A stretch of 64,000 nucleotides of DNA, taken from the NCBI GenBank assembly GCA_943372515.1, contig CALRYY010000001.1:95972-159971 (forward strand). Reading direction: 5' to 3'. This stretch comes from RAM1 sp943372515 (GTDB lineage Bacteria; Pseudomonadota; Gammaproteobacteria; Burkholderiales; Burkholderiaceae_C). Of the stretch, positions 8,933-16,239 are shown in pieces (position 1 is the first letter of the stretch; the number at the start of each line of letters is the position of its first letter). The position numbers and the translations under genes were made by a program. The notes beneath the pieces were generated by a model that saw only the letters and a program-made list of their open reading frames with translations, had not been told where the DNA came from and searched no databases.

Positions 8933-8963
8933 ACACATAACCCGTGTTAAACTGGTTGTGTGT
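8933..8963. promoter_or_regulatory. Inverted-repeat operator of the toxin-antitoxin pair
   Basis: ACACATAACC (8933-8942) and GGTTGTGTGT (8954-8963) are inverted copies with one mismatch in ten, separated by 11 bases. The site ends 13 bases before the antitoxin start. Ribbon-helix-helix antitoxins bind such repeats to repress their own operon, so this is the likely autoregulatory site. Confidence 0.6.
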
Positions 8964-8976
8964 AAAAAATGCTGAC

Positions 8977-9240
8977 ATGACCAATCTGACGCTTTCCATT
9001 GACGACAAGCTGCTTCAGGCAGCCCGCGTGCGCGCGGTGCAAGAAGGCACCAGCGTCAACGAAATCTGCCGCAAGGCAATAGAGGCCTATGCCCGTGCGT
9101 CGGGCACGCAGCGGCTGGAGCGCTACCGCGCACTGCAGGCCCAGATCGACGCCATGCCCCGCGATACACCTCTGGCGGCCCCCTGGAACAACCGCGACGA
9201 GATGTACGAGCACATGTTCGCGCACAGCGGACCAGCATAG
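8977..9240 (+). CDS. Ribbon-helix-helix antitoxin (VapB-like)
   Basis: An 87-residue protein starting MTNLTLSIDDKLLQAARVRA, a beta strand followed by a helix, then EGTSVNEICRKAIEAYARA, the arrangement of a ribbon-helix-helix DNA-binding domain. The C-terminal half (about 50-87, including NNRDEMYEHMF) would wrap the toxin. The ATG at 8977 is preferred to an upstream in-frame start at 8944 because that one lies within the operator. It precedes the PIN toxin by 7 bases. Confidence 0.8.
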   Translation: MTNLTLSIDDKLLQAARVRAVQEGTSVNEICRKAIEAYARASGTQRLERYRALQAQIDAMPRDTPLAAPWNNRDEMYEHMFAHSGPA

Positions 9241-9247
9241 TGCCCTG

Positions 9248-9700
9248 ATGAATTTTTTTGACACCAACATCCTGGTCTACCGCCAGGACCCGCTGGACAC
9301 ACGCCGCCAGCAGATTGCCAAAGACCTGATTGAAGCCGCCATGCTCAATGGCTCGTTTGTCATCAGTACCCAGGTGCTGCAGGAGTTTTACAACACCATG
9401 CTGCGCCGGCGCTTCATGCCGGCAGCAACTGCACAGGCGCTGTGCGAGCTGTGGGCCGAGCATGACGTGGTGAGCGCCACGCCCAGCTTGCTGTTCCAGG
9501 CATTTGCGCTGCAGCAGCGTTACCAGACGTCCCTGTGGGACGCACTCATCGTGCAGGCCGCGCTGGACCGCGGCTGCACCACGCTGTACAGCGAAGACCT
9601 GCAGCACGGCATGCGCTTTGGCGCGCTGGAGGTGGTCAACCCGTTTGCTGCGCCTGCAGTGCATGAACCAGCGGCCGCCTGGCCGGGCAAACCGGCCTGA
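9248..9700 (+). CDS. PIN-domain toxin ribonuclease (VapC-like)
   Basis: A 150-residue PIN protein. The acidic metal-binding residues are visible: Asp5 in MNFFDTNILVY, Glu46 in VISTQVLQEFYN, Asp98 in SLWDALIVQAA and Asp117 in LYSEDLQHG. PIN toxins cleave tRNA or rRNA and are held inactive by the antitoxin encoded just upstream. The longer in-frame extension to 9089 runs back through the antitoxin gene and is rejected. This is a complete type II toxin-antitoxin module next to housekeeping genes. Confidence 0.85.
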   Translation: MNFFDTNILVYRQDPLDTRRQQIAKDLIEAAMLNGSFVISTQVLQEFYNTMLRRRFMPAATAQALCELWAEHDVVSATPSLLFQAFALQQRYQTSLWDALIVQAALDRGCTTLYSEDLQHGMRFGALEVVNPFAAPAVHEPAAAWPGKPA

Positions 9701-9715
9701 GCCGCGGGGGGCTCA
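9698..9715. terminator. Shared hairpin between convergent genes
   Basis: TGAGCC and GGCTCA pair around a 6-base loop, and the two arms contain the stop codons of the converging toxin and acyl-CoA synthetase genes. There is no U-tract, so it is at best a weak bidirectional terminator. Confidence 0.3.
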
Positions 9716-11245
9716 TCGCCCGCCTGCCCAGCGCTCGCGCAACTCGCGCTTGAGCACCTTGCCGATGTCGCTGCGGGGCAGCTCATTGATATAGCGCAAC
9801 CCGGCCAGCCTCTGGGTTTTGCCTAACTGTTCGTTCGCCCATTGCCGGATGCGCTCTGGCGCATCCGCTGCCCCGGCTTTCGCCACCACATAAGCCGCCG
9901 GCGATTCACCCCATTCGTGCGACGGCACGCCGATCACGGCAGCGTCGGCCACTGCCGGGTGCTGGCGCAGCACCGCCTCCAGGTCGCTGGGGTAGATGTT
10001 GAAGCCGCCGCTGATGACCATATCCTTGCGGCGGTCCATCAGCGTCAGGAAGCCTTGCGCGTCAAAGCGGCCTACGTCGCCGGTGCGGATGTAGCGGTTG
10101 CCCTGTGCGTCGTACCACTCGGCCTCGCGTGTCTTGCCCGGCTGTTTGTGGTACGCCGTCATCATGGACGCGGGCGAACGGCCCACCACTTCACCCACCG
10201 AGCCCGGCGGCAGCTCGTGGCCGTCTTCGTCCAGCACGCGCATGTCGTGGCCGTCCCCCGGCTTGCCCACCGTGTGCAGCTTGTCAGGGAAGTTGTGCGC
10301 CTCCAGGATGCAGGTGCCACCGCCTTCGGTCATGCCGTAAAACTCCACCAGGCCGCCGGGCCAGCGCTCCAGAATGTCGGCTTTCAGCGCCGCATGGAAC
10401 GGTGCGCTGGTGCAGAACTTCATCACAAAAGACGACAGGTTGAAGCCGTCAAACTCGGGCAGCGCCATGATGCGCTGGTACTGCACCGGTACCAGCATGG
10501 TGTGGGTGGCGCGCTCCTTTTCGGCCAGCGCCAGCCAGGTACGCGCATCAAACTTCGGCGGCGGCAGCACCACGGTGCCGCCCTTGGCGATGGTGGGAAA
10601 GAAGCACACCAGCGTGGTGTTGGAGCACAGCGACGTGGCCAGCAGCGTCACGCTGTGCGGGCCATAGCCATAGTTGTCGGCGCGCGCCACGTGAGCCCAG
10701 CGCATGGCGTGCGGCTGCACGATGCCCTTGGGCGTGCCGGTGGTGCCCGACGAATAAATGATGTTGAACGCCCAGGCGGCTTGCACCTTGACCGCCCTGG
10801 GCTTGGTGCCAGCGGGCGCCAGCCATTGCTCAAGTGATGGGGCCGCCGAGCCATCCATCGCAAGGCGCCGCGCCGCTGAGGCAAAAGCGGGCACACCCGA
10901 ATCCACAAAGAACAGGCACGCACCGCTGTCTGCCACCATGGCGGCCAGCTGGGCAGACTGTGACTGGATGGCCAGCGGTGCCACGGCTACTCCGGCGCGT
11001 AGCGCACCCAGAAACACCGCCACATATTCCAGCGAGTTGGACGCACAGATGGCAATGGCCTGTTGCGGCTGGATGCCGTCGCGCTGAAGCGACGCGGCTA
11101 CCCGGTCGGCCATGGCGTCCAGCTGACCCCAGGTCACGCGTCGGTCGCCCTGCACCAGCGCAGTTTGCAGGGGTCGTGCCCTGGCGTGCTGGCCAATGAG
11201 GTCGGCGATGGCCTGAAAGGGTGGGGCGGAAGAAGGCGATGTCAT
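9713..11245 (-). CDS. AMP-dependent acyl-CoA synthetase/ligase
   Basis: A 510-residue ANL-superfamily adenylating enzyme. The ATP loop is IIYSSGTTGTPKGIV, followed by YGMTEGGG (A5), TGDVGRFD (A7), MDRRKDMVISGGFNIYP (A8, hinge) and the C-terminal catalytic lysine region RSDIGKVLKREL. It activates a carboxylic acid through an acyl-AMP and then to its CoA thioester. The start at 11245 (MTSPSSAPPF) is preferred to an upstream in-frame ATG at 11296. It is a single gene; the acid substrate is not deducible. Confidence 0.9.
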   Translation of the reverse strand: MTSPSSAPPFQAIADLIGQHARARPLQTALVQGDRRVTWGQLDAMADRVAASLQRDGIQPQQAIAICASNSLEYVAVFLGALRAGVAVAPLAIQSQSAQLAAMVADSGACLFFVDSGVPAFASAARRLAMDGSAAPSLEQWLAPAGTKPRAVKVQAAWAFNIIYSSGTTGTPKGIVQPHAMRWAHVARADNYGYGPHSVTLLATSLCSNTTLVCFFPTIAKGGTVVLPPPKFDARTWLALAEKERATHTMLVPVQYQRIMALPEFDGFNLSSFVMKFCTSAPFHAALKADILERWPGGLVEFYGMTEGGGTCILEAHNFPDKLHTVGKPGDGHDMRVLDEDGHELPPGSVGEVVGRSPASMMTAYHKQPGKTREAEWYDAQGNRYIRTGDVGRFDAQGFLTLMDRRKDMVISGGFNIYPSDLEAVLRQHPAVADAAVIGVPSHEWGESPAAYVVAKAGAADAPERIRQWANEQLGKTQRLAGLRYINELPRSDIGKVLKRELRERWAGGR

Positions 11246-11299
11246 GGGTGTGGGCGATTGAGTGCCCAGCGAATTTACGCCATCCGCAGCCGTCATGCG

Positions 11300-11710
11300 T
11301 CAACCCTGCGTGATCACGATCCAGCCCACGCCAAAACGGTCGGCCAGCATGCCAAAGCTGGACGCAAAAAATGTCTTTTCCAGCGGCATCTGCACTACGC
11401 CGCCATCGGCCAGCAACGCGGCGAACATGCGCTGGGCCTCGGCGTCATCTGCCGTGGTCAATGTGAGCGTGATGCCCTGGAACGACAGCGGCGCGCCCGT
11501 GCAATACCCGTCGCTGCACATGAGCGTGGTCTCGCCGACCTGAAACTCGGCGTGCATGATCTTGTCCTCCAGGCCCGGGGTGATGGGCGGGCCTTCGGGC
11601 GCTTCCTTGCAGCGCATCAGTGCGGTGACGGTGGCGCCCACGGCCTTGGCGTAAAAGGCCATGGCTTCTTCCGCGCGGCCATCGAAATTGAGGTAAGGCT
11701 GGACTTTCAT
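11300..11710 (-). CDS. VOC-family (PhnB-like glyoxalase-fold) protein
   Basis: A 136-residue protein: MKVQPYLNFDGRAEEAMAFYAKAVGATV is the characteristic opening of the PhnB/3-demethylubiquinone-methyltransferase-like branch of the vicinal oxygen chelate superfamily. It ends FGMLADRFGVGWIV, also typical. These are dimeric metal-binding or ligand-binding proteins of mostly unknown role. It precedes the acyl-CoA synthetase on the same strand, and the DUF1428 gene lies 24 bases upstream. Confidence 0.85.
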   Translation of the reverse strand: MKVQPYLNFDGRAEEAMAFYAKAVGATVTALMRCKEAPEGPPITPGLEDKIMHAEFQVGETTLMCSDGYCTGAPLSFQGITLTLTTADDAEAQRMFAALLADGGVVQMPLEKTFFASSFGMLADRFGVGWIVITQG

Positions 11711-11733
11711 GGTGTTGCTTCCTGATGGGCTTT

Positions 11734-12087
11734 TCAGAACCGGACCTTGGACGCAAAGCCGCCCCAGATCATGCGTTTGCCGTCAAACGGCATGGTCTTG
11801 GGGTCCATGGCCTGGATACGGGGGTCGGCCATGACCTTCTTGTTGACGCTGTCGCGATGCTTGCGCGACTTGTAGGTGATCCACGAGAACCACACCACCT
11901 CATCCGGTTTGAGCTTGACCGCCTGGGGGAACGACGTCCATTTGCCGGGCTTCACGTCGTCGGCCATGCACTCCACGTAGCTCAGGGCGCCGTACTCCAT
12001 CCAGACCTTGCCGGCCTTGCGGGCCATCTTGCGGTAGGCGTCCAGGTTCTTTTTGGGAATGGGCATCAGAAAACCATCCACGTACAT
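11734..12087 (-). CDS. DUF1428 family protein (YbaA-like)
   Basis: A 117-residue protein beginning MYVDGFLMPIPKKNLDAYRK and containing GALSYVECMADDV and DPKTMPFDGKRMIWGGF, all hallmarks of DUF1428, a ferredoxin-like dimeric alpha/beta-barrel fold. No reaction is established for the family. The start at 12087 fits the family N terminus; the frame stays open far upstream only because of GC richness. It is grouped with the VOC gene on the same strand. Confidence 0.9.
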   Translation of the reverse strand: MYVDGFLMPIPKKNLDAYRKMARKAGKVWMEYGALSYVECMADDVKPGKWTSFPQAVKLKPDEVVWFSWITYKSRKHRDSVNKKVMADPRIQAMDPKTMPFDGKRMIWGGFASKVRF

Positions 12088-12161
12088 GTCAATCTCCTTG
12101 GGTTGCGTGCTTGAACGACGAACGGCGCAGCCGGGAATCGACAGCCGGCTGGAAATTATTT

Positions 12162-13679
12162 TCAGCGCTTGTCCGCATGACCACGTAACAGGATGATCGC
12201 CAGCACCGCCGTGCCCAGCATGATGGCCGCGCTGAGCGAGGTGCTGACCTGCATGCCCTGTACATAGGCGGCGCGGGCAGCGCCCAGCAGGCCGGCGCCG
12301 GTGGGTCCCTGCAACTGGTCCGCCATGGCCATGGCGCCGCCGATCGTGCCCCGCGCGGCGTCGCTGAGCGCCTGCGATGCCCCGGCCGGGATGGCACTGA
12401 CCATGGACGCGCGGTACACCGACGCGGCAATGGTGCCCAGCACTGCAATGCCCAGGGCGCCGCCCAGCTCGGAGCTGGTCTCTGACAGCGACGAGGCCGA
12501 GCCTGCGCGCTCGGGCGGCGCGCTGCTGACCACCAGGTCGGTGGTCAGCGCCACGACCGGCGACAGTCCGACCGAGAACACGACCGAGCCCAGCACCAGC
12601 ATGGCAAGCCCTGTGGTGCCCACAAAGCCCAGCAGCACAAAGCCCAGGGCCGACAGCACCAGCCCGCCCACCATCACGCGCAGCGTGCCCAGGCGTTTGG
12701 CCACCAGCGGCACGATGAACGACCCCGCAATGAACCCCAGCGACGAGGGCAACGTCCACAGGCCAGCCGTCAACGGGTCCATGCCCAGCACCAGCTGCAG
12801 GTATTGGGCGATGTACAGGAACGAGGCAAACATCGCAAAGAAGCCCAATACGTTGATCGCCAGCGCCGCGCTGAAGCCTGGCCTGCCAAACAGGGCCAGA
12901 TCCACCAGTGGGTTGGCCAGCCGCCGCTGGCGGCGCAGAAACACCGCACCCAGCGTCACACCCGTGGCCAGCGCCAGGGCTGCCGTCCACGACGGCCCCT
13001 GCTCGGCGACATGCTTCATGCCGTAGATGACCGACAGCACGGCGCCCATGGACAGGGCGGCGCTTGCCAGGTCCAGCCGGCCGGGGTTGGGGTCCTTGTA
13101 TTCAGGCAGCAGCAGGGGAGCCAGCACCAGCAGCAGCACCATGACCGGCACCGCCAGGAGAAACACCGCATGCCAGCTGAAAAACGCCAGCACCACGCCG
13201 CCCAGCAGCGGCCCGATGGCACCTCCGGCAGAAAAGCTGGCGATCCACACGCCAATGGCCACGGTGGGCTCATGCGGGTCGTGGAACATGTTGCGAATGA
13301 GGGACAGCGTGGACGGCGCCAGCGTCGCCCCCGCCACACCCAGCAGCGCGCGCGCGGCAATCAGCAATTCGGCCGAGGTGGACAGCGCGGCCAGCACCGA
13401 GGCCGCACCAAACGCCGCAGCGCCGATCATCAGCAGGCGCCTGCGGCCGATGCGGTCGCCCAGCGTGCCCATGGTGATGAGCGAGCCCGCCACCAGAAAG
13501 CCATAGATGTCCACGATCCACAGCATCTGTGCCGCCGTGGGCTTGAGGTCGGCCGTGATGGCGGGTATGGCCAGGTTCAGCACGGTGAGGTCCATGGCGT
13601 ACAGCAGGCAGGGCAGGGCAATGACGGCCAGGCCGATCCATTCGCGGCGGCCGGCTTTGAGCGCAGGGGTGCTGGTCAT
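12162..13679 (-). CDS. MFS multidrug exporter, DHA2 (14-TM) type
   Basis: A 505-residue membrane protein with about 14 hydrophobic helices. The first, EWIGLAVIALPCLLYAMDLT, carries the Asp typical of drug:H+ antiporter-2 proteins, and GTLGDRIGRRRLLMIG is the MFS motif A loop between TM2 and TM3. It resembles SmvA/QacA-type exporters of cationic drugs and dyes. No adjacent TetR/MarR regulator is present, so its control is unclear. Confidence 0.85.
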   Translation of the reverse strand: MTSTPALKAGRREWIGLAVIALPCLLYAMDLTVLNLAIPAITADLKPTAAQMLWIVDIYGFLVAGSLITMGTLGDRIGRRRLLMIGAAAFGAASVLAALSTSAELLIAARALLGVAGATLAPSTLSLIRNMFHDPHEPTVAIGVWIASFSAGGAIGPLLGGVVLAFFSWHAVFLLAVPVMVLLLVLAPLLLPEYKDPNPGRLDLASAALSMGAVLSVIYGMKHVAEQGPSWTAALALATGVTLGAVFLRRQRRLANPLVDLALFGRPGFSAALAINVLGFFAMFASFLYIAQYLQLVLGMDPLTAGLWTLPSSLGFIAGSFIVPLVAKRLGTLRVMVGGLVLSALGFVLLGFVGTTGLAMLVLGSVVFSVGLSPVVALTTDLVVSSAPPERAGSASSLSETSSELGGALGIAVLGTIAASVYRASMVSAIPAGASQALSDAARGTIGGAMAMADQLQGPTGAGLLGAARAAYVQGMQVSTSLSAAIMLGTAVLAIILLRGHADKR

Positions 13680-13753
13680 TCAGGTCTCAGGGGCAAAGCA
13701 GGAGGCCGGATTATTCGCAACCCCGCGGCCTGGATATGTCAGCAGCGCGCTGC

Positions 13754-14233
13754 TTACTGCTTCACTGGCACCACGGTGCCAACCGGCAGCGGTACCGCCG
13801 TAACACTGTTTTGCGGCGAGCCTTCGATCACGCGGTCTGAATAGGTCAGGTACACCAGCGTGTTGCGTTTGGCGTCCACCATGCGCACCACGTGCAGCCG
13901 CTTGAACACCAGCGAGATGCGCTCGCTGAACATCTCTTCCTGCTTGTCCAGCGGTTTTCCGGTGGGGAAGGTGATGGGGCCGGTCTGGCGGCAGGCAATG
14001 GACGCTTCTGATTTGTCTTCGGCCAGGCCCAGGCCGCCCTTGATGCCGCCCGTCTTGGCGCGCGATACATAGCAGGTCACACCGGCCACCTTGGGGTCGT
14101 CATAGGCTTCCACCACGATCTTGTGGTCCGGCCCTAGCCACTGGAACACGGTGTCCACGGCGCCTACCTGCTCACCGCCAGCGGGGCTGCAGGCCACCAG
14201 AAGCAAGGCCAGGGCGGGGATGTACTTGCGCAT
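13754..14233 (-). CDS. creA: CreA-family lipoprotein
   Basis: A 159-residue exported protein. The N terminus MRKYIPALALLLVACSP has a lipobox (LVAC) that would place a lipidated Cys at residue 15. The mature part is the CreA domain (VDTVFQWLGPDHKIVVEAYDDPKVAGVTCYVS, then SIACRQTGPI). Proteins of this family are annotated as CreA or DUF1131-like periplasmic proteins of unknown function. It is divergent from kdpFABC, with 165 bases between the starts. Confidence 0.9.
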   Translation of the reverse strand: MRKYIPALALLLVACSPAGGEQVGAVDTVFQWLGPDHKIVVEAYDDPKVAGVTCYVSRAKTGGIKGGLGLAEDKSEASIACRQTGPITFPTGKPLDKQEEMFSERISLVFKRLHVVRMVDAKRNTLVYLTYSDRVIEGSPQNSVTAVPLPVGTVVPVKQ

Positions 14234-14301
14234 GAAAACTCCTTGTACAGCGGCAAAGGCGTCATTGTGAACGACAGGGCAGCGGTGGTGTGGGGTGCGT
14301 C

Positions 14302-14317
14302 TTTACGTTTTTTATAT
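14302..14317 (+). promoter_or_regulatory. Candidate KdpE-binding T-rich box
   Basis: TTTACGTTTTTTATAT lies about 97 bases upstream of kdpF. The KdpE site known from Escherichia coli is a similar T-rich element (TTTATAC followed by a T run and TACA). It is the only such T-run in this GC-rich intergenic region. A TTTATA at 14343-14348 could serve as a -10 element. Confidence 0.45.
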
Positions 14318-14398
14318 GCCACCCGTCGCAGTCTGTTCACCGTTTATAGGCCTGCACAACCAGACTCAGCCATCTCTTGTTGAGGACTGGATACCGAT

Positions 14399-14503
14399 AT
14401 GGATGTGATCTCCCTTGAAGTGCTCTACGGCTTTGGCGGCTTTTGCGCCATTGCCTTGCTGGCCTACCTGGTCTATGCGTTGATCCGCGCCGAGGAATTC
14501 TGA
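14399..14503 (+). CDS. kdpF: Potassium-transporting ATPase small subunit KdpF
   Basis: A 34-residue single-span membrane peptide, MDVISLEVLYGFGG then FCAIALLAYLVYALIRAEEF and stop. KdpF sits at the periphery of the KdpABC complex and stabilises it. The C-terminal pattern YLVYALIRAEEF is diagnostic. Its stop overlaps the kdpA start (TGATG at 14501-14505). It is too short for standard ORF calling. Confidence 0.92.
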   Translation: MDVISLEVLYGFGGFCAIALLAYLVYALIRAEEF

Positions 14504-16224
14504 TGAGCCTGTCTGCCTGGGGCCTGCTGGCCCTGTTCCTTGTGCTGCTGCTCGTGCTGGCCTGGCCGCTGGGCATCTGGCTGGCGCGCCTGAGCGCGGG
14601 CACCTTGCCGCGCTGGATGCACGCGGTGGAAGCGCCTGTGTACCGGCTGGCTGGCACCTCGCCCGACAAATCCATGAACTGGTGGCAGTACGCGCTGGCA
14701 TTGCTGGCGTTCAATGCGCTGGGCGTGCTGTCGCTGTACCTGTTGCAGCGTTTTCAGGCCGTGCTGCCGCTGAACCCCGCGGGCATGGTCGCCGTGTCGC
14801 CGGACTCGGCCTTCAACACCGCCGTGAGCTTTGTGACCAACACCAACTGGCAGGGCTACGCCGGCGAATCGACCATGAGCTACCTGACCCAGATGCTGGC
14901 GCTCGCGGTGCAGAACTTCCTGTCGGCGGCCACCGGCATCGCCGTAGTGTTTGCGCTGGTGCGCGGCTTTGCCGCACGCTCCACCGGCGTGATCGGCAAC
15001 TTCTGGGTGGACGTGACGCGCGTCACCACATGGCTGCTGCTGCCGCTGTCGCTGGTGCTCGCCATTTTCCTGGTGGGGCAGGGCGTGGTGCAGAACTTCG
15101 ATCCCTACAAAACCGTGGCGGTGATTGACGGGACCACCAACGCCACGCAGACCCTTGCGATGGGCCCGGTGGCTTCGCAGGAAGCCATCAAGATGATCGG
15201 CACCAACGGCGGCGGCTTCTTCAACGCGAACTCTGCTCACCCGTATGAGAACCCGACCGCCCTGTCCAACCTGGGCCAGATGCTGGCGATTTTCCTGATC
15301 CCCGCAGCGCTGTGCTTTGCCTTCGGGCGCGAAGTGGGCGACATCCGCCAGGGCTGGGCCGTGCTGGCCGCCATGACAGTCATGTTCGTGCTGGCGGTGA
15401 TGGCCATCATTCCGGCCGAGCAGGCGGGCAACCCGTTGTTGCCGCCGCTGGGCGTGGACCACACGGCCAGCGTCCTGCAGGCCGGCGGCAACATGGAAGG
15501 CAAGGAAACGCGGTTCGGCATAGAAGCCTCGGCGCTGTTTGCGGTGATCACCACGGCCGCCTCATGCGGCGCCGTGAACGCCATGCACGACTCGTTCACG
15601 CCGCTGGGCGGCATGGTGCCCATGGTGATGATGCAGCTGGGCGAAGTGGTGTTCGGCGGCGTCGGCACCGGTCTGTACGGCATGCTGGTGTTCGCCATCC
15701 TGGCGGTGTTCATTGCGGGCCTGATGATCGGGCGCACGCCGGAATACCTGGGCAAGAAGATCGAGGCGCATGAGATGAAGCTCGCCTCCATCGTGATCCT
15801 GGTGACGCCCATCGTTGTGCTGGTGGGGACCGCAGTGGCCGTGCTGGCCGGCGCGGGCAAGGCCGGTATTGCCAACCCGGGCGCGCATGGCTTCTCGGAA
15901 ATCCTCTACGCGCTGACCTCGGCCGGCAACAATAACGGCAGCGCCTTTGCCGGCCTGTCGGCCAACACGCCGTTTTACAACACGCTGCTGGGCGTGGCCA
16001 TGTGGCTGGGCCGATTTGGTGTGATCGTGCCGGTGCTGGCCATTGCCGGTGCGCTGGCCGCCAAGAAGCGCCTGCCGGTGACGGCGGGCACCATGCCCAC
16101 GCACGGCCCGCTGTTTGTGGGGCTGCTGATCGGCACGGTGCTGCTGGTGGGGTTGCTCAACTATGTCCCGGCGCTGGCGCTGGGCCCCGTGGTCGAGCAC
16201 CTGATGCTCTGGCCCACGCGCTGA
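14503..16224 (+). CDS. kdpA: Potassium-transporting ATPase subunit KdpA
   Basis: A 573-residue, roughly 10-TM channel-like subunit that binds and translocates K+. Selectivity-filter-like segments are visible: SFVTNTNWQGYAGE, MIGTNGGGFFNANSAHP, TTAASCGAVNAMHDSFTP and TSAGNNNGSAFAG. These are the four P-loops of the SKT superfamily. The start at 14503 is set by the overlap with kdpF; kdpB follows after 15 bases. Confidence 0.97.
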   Translation: MSLSAWGLLALFLVLLLVLAWPLGIWLARLSAGTLPRWMHAVEAPVYRLAGTSPDKSMNWWQYALALLAFNALGVLSLYLLQRFQAVLPLNPAGMVAVSPDSAFNTAVSFVTNTNWQGYAGESTMSYLTQMLALAVQNFLSAATGIAVVFALVRGFAARSTGVIGNFWVDVTRVTTWLLLPLSLVLAIFLVGQGVVQNFDPYKTVAVIDGTTNATQTLAMGPVASQEAIKMIGTNGGGFFNANSAHPYENPTALSNLGQMLAIFLIPAALCFAFGREVGDIRQGWAVLAAMTVMFVLAVMAIIPAEQAGNPLLPPLGVDHTASVLQAGGNMEGKETRFGIEASALFAVITTAASCGAVNAMHDSFTPLGGMVPMVMMQLGEVVFGGVGTGLYGMLVFAILAVFIAGLMIGRTPEYLGKKIEAHEMKLASIVILVTPIVVLVGTAVAVLAGAGKAGIANPGAHGFSEILYALTSAGNNNGSAFAGLSANTPFYNTLLGVAMWLGRFGVIVPVLAIAGALAAKKRLPVTAGTMPTHGPLFVGLLIGTVLLVGLLNYVPALALGPVVEHLMLWPTR

Positions 16225-16239
16225 TACCGGAGCCAGAAC

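Noticed and set aside
12304..13844. Forward ORFs across the MFS and CreA genes
   Set aside because: Glutamine/arginine-rich shadow products opposite a clear 14-TM exporter.
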